Positions 50,820 to 59,500 of a stretch of 64,000 nt of DNA are shown one piece after another. Numbering within the stretch: position 1 is the first letter of the stretch; every line of letters starts with the position of its first letter. Below the pieces are notes generated by a model that worked only from the letters and a program-made list of their open reading frames with translations, was not told the DNA's origin and made no database searches. Made by a program: the position numbers and the translations under genes. Origin of the DNA: an uncultured Pseudomonadales bacterium (GTDB lineage Bacteria; Pseudomonadota; Gammaproteobacteria; Pseudomonadales; Azotimanducaceae); the NCBI GenBank assembly GCA_958296295.1, contig OY282460.1, positions 1,116,001-1,180,000 on the forward strand, given 5' to 3'.

Positions 50820-52805
50820 TTACGAGCTGCCCAGTCCGCAGTCGTCGCGCAGGAAATCGATCATGGCGGTGAAGAACTCGAGCTGGTGGTCGTACAGCAG
50901 CGTGTTGTAGAAGTGGCCAGCACCTTCCAGCTTGACGTACTTGTGGGGCTTTTTGTGCTGCTCGAGTAGCTCGACGTACTTGGTGGCGTGGTCCACCAGA
51001 ACGCGATAGTCCACAACGCCGTGCACTATGAGAATCGGCACGTTCACCTTGGCCACTTCGTCGACGGGATTGATGCCAGACTTCTCGTAGGCCAAATAGC
51101 GCTTCAGAATCTCGCCATCCGCGCCGCGACGATCGAAGCGGAACTGCAGCACCGTATCGAACACGCCAGCGCCAGCGATGGTGCATTGGTACAGCTGCGG
51201 CGTTCTGGCGGCGGCCACCGCTGCGGCAAAGCCGCCGTAGGACCAGCCGAACATGGCCATGCGGTTCTTGTCTGCCAAGCCTCGTTCTACCAGAAACAGC
51301 GCTGCGTCGTCTTTGTCGTCCTGCATTTTGTGGCCTTCCTGGCCGCCGCCCTCGAAGGCGGCTTCGCGCAAGTCCCTGCCAAAGCCGTCTGAACCTCGAA
51401 ACTGCGGCTGAATCACTAGATAGCCGTAGTTCGCCAGCAGCTGCGCCCACTTGTCGTAGCCGCCGTAGTCCCTAGCTTGCGGCCCGCCGTGCGGCATGAC
51501 GACCAGCGGAAAGGGCGGCTTGCCCTTCGGCGTCGTCACATAGGCGAACAACTCTCGACCATCGCGCGCGCGGTACTTCACAAACTCCGTATCCGCCAGG
51601 TTCTCGCTGGCGAAGAGCGGCTGCCGGCTGCCGATGCTCTCCAGCTTGCCGTTCTTCAGCAGGTAGTAGGTGCCGGGGTCGCGCGGCCCGGTATTCGCGA
51701 CAACGAGCGTGGCGCCATCGCGGGAGCGGCTCACGATGCTGACGTCGTGGGTGCCGGGGACCACGCCCTCCAACTGCTTGTACAGAGCGCCCTCGGCCTC
51801 GTCGAAATACTGCATGTGCAGCTTGTCCGTGTGGTAGCCCACGCCAACCACGGTGTCTGGATGCTCCCAACTGTTGCTGTGATAGCGTATCCGAGAGACG
51901 TCGACCGCGGGATGCCGGAAGATCGCCTCGGCGAACCGCTTGTTCGCCAAGTCGTAGGACCACAGCCCAGTCGTGTCGTGGCCGTTGCGAGCCAGAACGT
52001 AGGCGTGGTTGGCGTTCATGTCGTCACGGTCGACTATTTGGAAAGGATCGAACTCGTAGTTGTCCAGGCCTTGGCGATGGAACTCCTGCCAGTCCGCACC
52101 TTCGGTAGGCCGCCAGACCCACCGAAGCTGGCGTTCCCCTCGATCCACGCCCCTGGCGCGCCACAACCTCCCTTCGCTGTCGAAGCCGTAAGCGCCCAGC
52201 GATATCCGGCCTTGCACCAGCAGCTTTCTGGTGCCCTTCTCCAAGTCGAACTCGTAGTAGTCCCGGGGCGAGAAGAAACCTTGAACGCGCCGGGCGAAGG
52301 CGCTCGCTTTGGCCTGGCCGGGGGACGCCATGCTCAGGATCACCTTGTTGGGGGACTTGGGCAGTACATTCGCCAAACCGAAACCACTGCTGACGTCGAA
52401 GTTCTCAAACGTCTTCTTTTCCACATCCAAGAGACTCGTTCGGTACCTGTAGGTATCTCGTTCGCGTCCCTCCACTTCGTCGCGCACGGCTTGCCGGGCG
52501 GCAAAGAAGAGCAGCCGATCGTTCAGCCATCCGCTGATGCCGACCAGCTCCATCGGCGCCGCGTTCAGCCGGAAGGGTTTCTTGGCGAGATCGGCAGCGT
52601 CGTAGATCTCGATGATGGGGTCGCCATTCCGAGTGGGGATCCTCATCAAGGCCAAGCGCGTTCCGTCGGGCGAGACGCTGACGTTGCTGATTACCTCTCG
52701 CATCGCCCACTGCTCCAAGGGGTAGGGGGCTGGGGGAGCGGCTGCGAACGCCGCCCCCGCCACCAACACCCACAGCGCAACACCGGCCCGTGCCATGTAG
52801 CTCAT
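50820..52805 (-). CDS. S9 family serine peptidase of the second receptor pair
   Basis: A 661-residue secreted S9 peptidase. The signal peptide (MSYMARAGVALWVLVAGAAF, then AAAPP) is followed by a propeller-like half (SNVSVSPDGTRLALMRIPTR) and a hydrolase half with Ser in GWSYGGFAAA, Asp in HGVVDYRVLVDH and His in EGAGHFYNT. The start is the ATG with GAGGAG six bases upstream. It lies 66 bases after the second TonB receptor on the same strand and is a clear but diverged paralogue of the peptidases at 8.4 and 11.3 kb. Confidence 0.93.
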   Translation of the reverse strand: MSYMARAGVALWVLVAGAAFAAAPPAPYPLEQWAMREVISNVSVSPDGTRLALMRIPTRNGDPIIEIYDAADLAKKPFRLNAAPMELVGISGWLNDRLLFFAARQAVRDEVEGRERDTYRYRTSLLDVEKKTFENFDVSSGFGLANVLPKSPNKVILSMASPGQAKASAFARRVQGFFSPRDYYEFDLEKGTRKLLVQGRISLGAYGFDSEGRLWRARGVDRGERQLRWVWRPTEGADWQEFHRQGLDNYEFDPFQIVDRDDMNANHAYVLARNGHDTTGLWSYDLANKRFAEAIFRHPAVDVSRIRYHSNSWEHPDTVVGVGYHTDKLHMQYFDEAEGALYKQLEGVVPGTHDVSIVSRSRDGATLVVANTGPRDPGTYYLLKNGKLESIGSRQPLFASENLADTEFVKYRARDGRELFAYVTTPKGKPPFPLVVMPHGGPQARDYGGYDKWAQLLANYGYLVIQPQFRGSDGFGRDLREAAFEGGGQEGHKMQDDKDDAALFLVERGLADKNRMAMFGWSYGGFAAAVAAARTPQLYQCTIAGAGVFDTVLQFRFDRRGADGEILKRYLAYEKSGINPVDEVAKVNVPILIVHGVVDYRVLVDHATKYVELLEQHKKPHKYVKLEGAGHFYNTLLYDHQLEFFTAMIDFLRDDCGLGSS

Positions 52806-52871
52806 GCTCTGCTCCTCACTCGTGTCACTCGTGCTCCGCTCCTCACCAGAGTCCATAGGCGGGCGTCGCTC

Positions 52872-55800
52872 CTAGGTGTCGCCGCCGAAGCCGAATCTCA
52901 GCTGGAGAAAGTACGTCCTGCCGTTCAAGTCGTACCCGTGGCCCAACGGCGTGTTGTTGATCCCGTACCCGATCTCGTTCCCGTCCGCTTGCCGAGGCCA
53001 CTCGTCAAAGACGTTGCGCACGCCGGCGAGGATCCTCCAGTAGTCGCGCGTGTGGCTGACCGACACATGATGCAGCCAGTAGTCGGAGGTGGTCTCGACA
53101 TCCTTGCAACGCAGATCGTCCGGCGGGCCTAGGCAGGTGCTGGAGAACGGCGTGTTAGCGGCGATGTCGCCCCAGTCGTCTTGAAACGCAACATCCTCCT
53201 CGTAGTTGCCCAGATAGCGGCTGGACCAGGCCAGACGCCAGCGTTCGTAGTCCAAGCGCAGCGCCAGTTCGGCCTTGTGCTCCGCGAAACCCCACTCGCG
53301 GTGGAACGCGTTCCGTGCTTCCTCGCCAGTGTCGCTGACGAACAGCGTCGATCTCTCGATCAGCCGGTGGCCGGTCACGTCGAAGCTCACGTCCAGAGGT
53401 CGCTCGAATACGGTGAGCGTCGTGTCAAACGCGAGATTCAGGTCGACGCCGCGCACAACCTCCTGATCGCGGTTGACGAAGCCGCGGTCGACGAACCGGA
53501 TGCGCGGGTCCGTCGTGTTCGAGAGGTTCCGCGTTATGCGGTTGCAGAATTGGCCACTGCTCTCCTTGGATATGTAGCAGTCGTACACGATGTAGCCGAT
53601 GGACGGCTCGATGATCGTGTTCTCGATCTCGATGTCGTAGTACGTCATGCCGAGCGTCATGCCGAACGCCGTAGTGAACGGCTGCTCCCAAGCGAAGCCG
53701 AAGGACTTCGACTCCGAGGTTTCCTCGTCGAGCGTTAGCGAACCGCCGGCGCCGGACTCCACGCTGTAAACCGTGAAGTTGCCACCGCCGGCTACGGTTG
53801 GGTCTACGCCTTCGGCTCGGCAGCGTTCGAGAATGTGCGGATCGCGCTCGTCCAGTTCCGGGTTGTAGCGGCTCTCGGCGCCGGTCTCGATATCGCCTTC
53901 GAGTGCATCTTCCGGCACGAAACACGGATCGCTGACGCTGCCGAATCCTGTTTGACTGCGCAGGAACAGCTCGCGCAGATTCGGCGCCCGGTAGGACGTG
54001 CCGAAGGTGGCGCGAATCAGCAGCGATTCGACGGGACGCCAGCCCATCTTGGCAGCGCCCGTCCAAGCGCCGCCGTAGAACTCGTCGTCCGTGAAGCGCG
54101 CCGAGAGATTGAGAATGACTTCCTCGGCGCCTGGTTTGCCGGCCACGAGCGGCATCTCGACCTCGCCAAAGAACTCGCGCGTGTACTTCTCGCCCTCGGC
54201 GCCGCCGTCGGCAAAGAACCCCCACATCAGCCCTTCCGCGGCGACTTGGTCCGGGATCGACGCGATCTCGTCCGTGCGGTACTCCACGCCAACGCCGCCG
54301 GCCACCGCGCCGCTCGGCAGGTCGAACAAGTCGCCGGTGAAATACACCGAGAACAACGTCTGGGTGTACTGCGTGTCGAAGTCGCGGCTGTCGAATAGGT
54401 AGTCGCGTTCCGCGGCCGTGCCGAAGTCGCCAATGCGAGGGCTGTAGAGCGACGGCGCGTACATGTTCACCGGCACGCAACCCGGTGCGGCATCGGCCGC
54501 GATTATTGGTTCGAGCGGGTTGTCTCGCGAGTTGGTTCGCCCTTCGCGCGTTGCCTCGCTGATGTTGTTTTCGCAGGGATTCCAGTCGTTCGAGTAGTAG
54601 CCCAGCGCCAAATCCATCCGGTCCTGCCGGATGCCGGGCCGATGGGCGACGCCGCTCGAGTGCGAGTGCGTGATCGACATGTCGAAGGTCCAATCCGACA
54701 GGCTGCCAAAGTTCAGAAACGGCATGTCGCCGCTTAGGCCGACTACGGCGCGCCGCCAATTCGTCTCGGTATCCACGATGTTGCGGTCGCCACGCACGGA
54801 GACAATCGGCTGAGTACGTTGCGGGCCCAGTGGCCCCATCGACAGGCCGAAAGCGTGGGGGCCGCAGGCTTGCGGCGGAATGTTGTTCCGCGCACAGAAA
54901 TCGCCATAGAGCCCGTGGAACCCGGCGATGTAGCCCGGGTTTGCGTAGAGCGCGTCGATCGCGAGGCCGCAATCCACGCCGGCACCTTGCGGATTGCAGA
55001 TGTTGTACGGATTCAACGCCGGCACCCAAGGGAAAAACTGCCCCGCGCCGGAGTTCAGGCTAACGGTCGAGGTGCCGTAGAGCGCTTCGAAGTAGGGCGT
55101 CAGATTCGCCTCGCCCTCGAAGGTGTACTCGCCGTAGGCCATGGCCGTGGTGGACCTGAACGGCGGGAACAAGTACCTGAACTGCTCTCGTCCGTTCAGG
55201 CTGTAATCGCGAAACGTCACATCGGTGTTGCCGTCAAGGTCGCCGTCGATGCCGAACGGGCCACGTTGCCAAAGAACTCCTGATTCGGAGTAATTGGGCC
55301 AGCCGCCATTGGTGTAGCCCGGCGTGTAGTAAATAGAACCGCCCGCCCGATCCAGCCTTGACGCCGACGGCACAAAGGTGCGTCCAACCAAAGAGCCGAC
55401 CGTGCAGTCGTCCCACTCCATGCCGAACTGAGCCGTGTAGCGCAAGTCGCGGCTGCGGATTCGCCCGCCTTGGTCGATTTCGAGGTGGCGCTCGCAACCC
55501 GCTGTCCAAGGCCGGTCGTCCAAGGTCGCCGGATCGCTGTCCCGGTGCTGCGCGCCGAAACCAATGAAGCCGCGATCCCAGTTGCGGCCCCAAGAGACGC
55601 CGAAGGCTTGTTCGGCACCGCCGCTGTGGGCCGGCTGGCTAGGCGTGATTTCTATCGTGAAACCATCGAAATCCTTGCGCAGGATGGCGTTGACGACGCC
55701 GGCGATGGCATCCGAACCGTAGATGGAGGAAGCGCCATCGAGCAGCTGATCGTACTGCTGTATCAAAAGCCCCGGCACGATGCCGAGATTCGGCGAGGTT

Positions 55801-56348
55801 GGTGCGCCCTCCACGCCGGCCGGAGCGATGCGGCGGCCGTTCAGCAGCACCAGCGTTCGGCTCGCCCCGATACCGCGCAGGTTCGCGGTGGCGACGCCCG
55901 GCCCGTCGTCGAGGACGAAGCCCGAGAAGGACAGATCGAACTGCACGCCGGATGCCGTACTGGCCTCTTGCAGTATCTCGCCGGCGTCGATGAGACCGGC
56001 CTCACGCTTCACATCCGCACTGATGATCTGCAAGGGCGAGATGCTCGTGTAGGTGCTGCGCTTGATCCGCGACCCGGTAACGACCACTTCCTCGACGATA
56101 CCGGCGGCCTGCGCTTCGGCCAAGGCCGACAGCGGCGCTTCTTCTTGAGCCTCTTCTTCTTGGGCCTCTTCTTCCGTCGCTACCGCGACGGCGTCTGCAG
56201 TTTCGGCCTCCTGCGCGAGCGTTGGCGCGGCAACCAGGCAGCCGAAGCCAAACGCGACTGCTAGCAGGTGAGCAAGGCCGACTTTGACGATGGAACGGCA
56301 TTTCAACCACCACGTTCCAGTGAAACAGGTGAACTTCAACAATCGCAT
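52872..56348 (-). CDS. TonB-dependent outer-membrane receptor, second copy
   Basis: An 1158-residue receptor paralogous to the one at 4.9 kb. It has a signal sequence (VGLAHLLAVAFGFGCLVAAP), an acidic Glu-rich linker, and TonB-box-like VEEVVVTGSRIKRSTYTSIS. The plug contains SPLQIISADVKREAGLIDAG and DGASSIYGSDAIAGVVN, and the barrel ends in TYFLQLRFGFGG. The start is the ATG after GGGAGGTTCCGCC. It forms an operon with the S9 peptidase downstream, the same order as in the first pair. Ligands are probably peptides. Confidence 0.94.
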   Translation of the reverse strand: MRLLKFTCFTGTWWLKCRSIVKVGLAHLLAVAFGFGCLVAAPTLAQEAETADAVAVATEEEAQEEEAQEEAPLSALAEAQAAGIVEEVVVTGSRIKRSTYTSISPLQIISADVKREAGLIDAGEILQEASTASGVQFDLSFSGFVLDDGPGVATANLRGIGASRTLVLLNGRRIAPAGVEGAPTSPNLGIVPGLLIQQYDQLLDGASSIYGSDAIAGVVNAILRKDFDGFTIEITPSQPAHSGGAEQAFGVSWGRNWDRGFIGFGAQHRDSDPATLDDRPWTAGCERHLEIDQGGRIRSRDLRYTAQFGMEWDDCTVGSLVGRTFVPSASRLDRAGGSIYYTPGYTNGGWPNYSESGVLWQRGPFGIDGDLDGNTDVTFRDYSLNGREQFRYLFPPFRSTTAMAYGEYTFEGEANLTPYFEALYGTSTVSLNSGAGQFFPWVPALNPYNICNPQGAGVDCGLAIDALYANPGYIAGFHGLYGDFCARNNIPPQACGPHAFGLSMGPLGPQRTQPIVSVRGDRNIVDTETNWRRAVVGLSGDMPFLNFGSLSDWTFDMSITHSHSSGVAHRPGIRQDRMDLALGYYSNDWNPCENNISEATREGRTNSRDNPLEPIIAADAAPGCVPVNMYAPSLYSPRIGDFGTAAERDYLFDSRDFDTQYTQTLFSVYFTGDLFDLPSGAVAGGVGVEYRTDEIASIPDQVAAEGLMWGFFADGGAEGEKYTREFFGEVEMPLVAGKPGAEEVILNLSARFTDDEFYGGAWTGAAKMGWRPVESLLIRATFGTSYRAPNLRELFLRSQTGFGSVSDPCFVPEDALEGDIETGAESRYNPELDERDPHILERCRAEGVDPTVAGGGNFTVYSVESGAGGSLTLDEETSESKSFGFAWEQPFTTAFGMTLGMTYYDIEIENTIIEPSIGYIVYDCYISKESSGQFCNRITRNLSNTTDPRIRFVDRGFVNRDQEVVRGVDLNLAFDTTLTVFERPLDVSFDVTGHRLIERSTLFVSDTGEEARNAFHREWGFAEHKAELALRLDYERWRLAWSSRYLGNYEEDVAFQDDWGDIAANTPFSSTCLGPPDDLRCKDVETTSDYWLHHVSVSHTRDYWRILAGVRNVFDEWPRQADGNEIGYGINNTPLGHGYDLNGRTYFLQLRFGFGGDT

Positions 56349-56439
56349 GGCGGAACCTCCCTCGGTCTCCCCAACGGATTCTGACAACTACTAGGCCCTT
56401 ACTCTACAGCATATGGATGGAAGATGCGTTGTGTGGTGG

Positions 56440-56503
56440 CAGGGCGATTGCATTGGAAAGGGGCGGGTGCGACGCAGGTGAGGATGGGGCGGAATCGGCG
56501 TTT
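56440..56503 (+). mobile_element. Relic of an ISAs1 left end
   Basis: CAGGGCGATTGCATTGGAAAGG and the next 40 bases track the first 64 bases of the intact ISAs1 at 40.58 kb with several substitutions and one deletion. The rest of the element is gone. It stands 92 bases upstream of the second TonB receptor and directly before a truncated DUF4159 piece, so it may mark a deletion end point. Confidence 0.75.
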
Positions 56504-56512
56504 GGCGCACGG

Positions 56513-56598
56513 TGTCCGCCGAGCATCCCATCCTTCACACGGTGTTCGACATTGAAGAAGTGCCGCAGATGCCGGCGCGGGATTTCGCGTCGCTACGG
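56513..56598 (+). pseudogene. DUF4159 gene fragment
   Basis: About 28 codons (SAEHPILHTVFDIEEVPQMP, ARDFAS) match codons of the full DUF4159 gene at 50284-50366 with few changes. It is cut on the left at the ISAs1 relic and on the right at the end of the multihaem gene. Confidence 0.85.
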
Positions 56599-59500
56599 CG
56601 CCCCGCACTCCGCGCCTTCGTAAACGCCCACGTTGTCGAGCTGCACGTTCAAAGGGCTTTGCGCCAAATCGAAGGCGAGGCGGGCGGTCATGTCCGTCTC
56701 TTGCACGGTGAACGTCTCTTGGAAGGTCCGCCACGTCGTGGTCAGATCGGCGCGATGCTGACCGCCGCTGATGTTCGCCCAACGATCGAGATTCGAATCC
56801 ATGTACATGGTGATGTGGCGCGGGGCCTCGGCCCTGGCCGTGTAGCAGACGGTGTATTCGCGCCCGCCGACGACCATCACGGCGTGGCTGATCTGGGCGT
56901 TCCACGGCTGCTGGCGGGCGGTTAGGACGTCCACATCCAAACCGCCTCCCGGCAGCAGGCGGAAGTTCGCCGTGCGCACCACGCGGCCTAGGCCGGAGTC
57001 GTACACCTGCTCCACCGTGTTCCAATGGTTGCGTCGTTCGCCCCGCCACAGCCGACCCAAGCTGTTGTCCCACCACGCTCTCGAAGGAAACGTCCCGCCG
57101 CTGTGGACGAGATTGCCGGCGCGCGGCGGCACGGCTTGCTCGTTGAAGAACAAGAGGTCGTTGCTGAACATGCCGCCGGGGTTTTGCACCTGCAGGAAAT
57201 GCACGCCGCCGGGGTCGGGCGCGGAAGCGAGTTCGACGAGCACTGTTTCGCCATCGCATTGCGGCAACACGCCGGACTCGCAGCGCACATGGCCGTCCAC
57301 GCGCCGGCCGTCCACGAACACGGAGGCGCCTTCGCGCACATGCCGGCCGTTTACGCGCAGCGTTGCCGTGGCGCTCAAAGAAGGCATGTCCATGTTTCGC
57401 GTCTGGGTTTGGATTTCGCCCACCGGCCAAAGACCGGGTTGCGGAAACCCGTGGCCGATGTTGGGGCCGGAGCGGGCGGTGATGGTCAGGAACAGATCGC
57501 CTGCGGCGGCGGCGGCGACGAGGTCGGCGCGGGAGTAGTCGGCGTCGCCATCCCGTTCAATGTAGTAGCCGTCCTCGAACTCGAGGGCGAGATCTGTCGC
57601 GGCGCCTTGGGCCCAGCGAACGCCCTCGGCCTGCAAGACGATGGCGTCTTCGGTGGCGGACGTCTCCAACGCATCGAGCACGCGCGCGGTCAGCGCTTGC
57701 TCCGCGGTGTCAGCGTTCAGCGTCACCTGGCGCGCGAAACTGCCGGAGAATCCGGTGCCGCCTTGCACCACCATTTCCCAGATGTCCGGCGTCGCTCCGC
57801 CGAGTATCCAGACGTTGCGCTCGGGAAAGCTGTCGTCCATGTTGACCAGGCGCATGAGATCGATGATGTTCGTGCGCGCTTGCGGGGTGATCAACCAGCG
57901 GTCGTAGGCGCCGCGCCAAGTCGGCGCCTCCATGCCCGTGCCGGGCGTGTTGGTGCTGACGAGAAACGGCGGCCGATGGCAGACGCCGCAGGTCTGCGCG
58001 CCGGTGGTGCGACCGGACGAGTCGTTGAGGAAGTTGAACTCGAAGAAGCCGTCGCGCGCCGCGGGCGTGAGCACATTGTCGAACGGGCGCGTCGGGGCCG
58101 GCGGATAGGGCACGTTCAGGATGAACGTGGCGAGCGCGTCGCGAACGTCGGCGTCCAAGAGACCGTCCTTGCCTTCGTCGTTCGTGGGGCAGTTCGTGAC
58201 ATCGCACATCGTCGTGGCGAGGCTGCCGTCCACCAGATGGCGGGTGCAGCTTTCCGGCTTGCCCAAGTCGCAATTCGGATCCACCGGCTGCGTCACCGAG
58301 GCGGTGTTGTTTCCCCCGAAGGGGTCTCCGGGAATGCCGTCCCAGTGGTAGGGCTGCGTGTCGCGCAGCCCGCGCACCGGCATGGTCAGCCGCGGCGGCA
58401 CTTGCGTGCAGCCGGCTTCCAGTTGGCGCGCGCGTTCGCTGTCGCCGCCGCCGGAACCGCAGTTCGGCGTCTGGAGCACCCAGATGAGCTGATCGGTGTG
58501 GCCGTCGGGGTGGCAGCTTTCGCAAGAGAACGTGCCGGTGGAGGAGGCGTCGGCGTCGTTGAAGGCGATGCGGCCTTGTTTCACTACCGGATCGGTGGGG
58601 TCGACCAGGGCGATCGTGCGCAGAACGGCCGGATTGTCGACGGCGCGCAAATCCACCAAGGACACCGTGTTGTCCACGGCGTTCAACACCCACGCCTCCT
58701 GCGGGGCGCCGTTGGCGTCCATCGACAACGCGATGCCGCGCGGGGCCGCGCCAACCGCCACGCGCCCCAAGACTTCGCCGGACTCGGCATCCACGGTGAA
58801 CAGCTTGTCCGAACCCGCGGCCGTCGCCACCAACGTGGCGTCGTCGGCGCTCACGCGAACGGCGAACGGCGTGGCCAACGCGGCGCCGGGGCCGGGATGT
58901 TCGGGCGGCAGCGGCTCCAAGTCGAAAAACGTCGGCTGCCGGCAGCCGCCGCGGCAGCGCACCTTTGTGATCTGGTTCAGGAACGCCCGGTTCTCCATTT
59001 CCGCCAAGCCGTGCTTGAGGGTTCCGGCACGCCCGTTTTCCACATTGCGGGCATCGGTTTGGGGGACGAAGACGTTCCCTTCGCTGTCCACGGCGATGCC
59101 GTAGAGCAACGTCCCGACGGTGTTCACTACGTCCACCTCGCGATCCGTTTCGGTGTCGAAAACGAAGATGTCGCGATCCGGTATGTTCGGATTTTTCACG
59201 ATGTCCGCGTCATAGCCCTCGGACAGAACGTTGTTCGTGGTGAAAACGTGCTGCACGGCGTCGAACGTGCAGGTGTCGCCATCTATGTCGTCCGCGAAGC
59301 AGCCGGAAAGTTGGCTTTGGTTGTTGGACTCGAACGCCGCCACATAGAGGCGGTTGCCGCGCACGACCATCGCCCGCGGGTCTTGCGCGCGGATCGGAAG
59401 GTGTCCGGTGACGGCGCGTGCCGCCACATCCACGATGGCCACTCGATTGGCCGTGGACAGCGCCACATACGCCTTGCGGTCGGTTGCGAACGCGATGCCC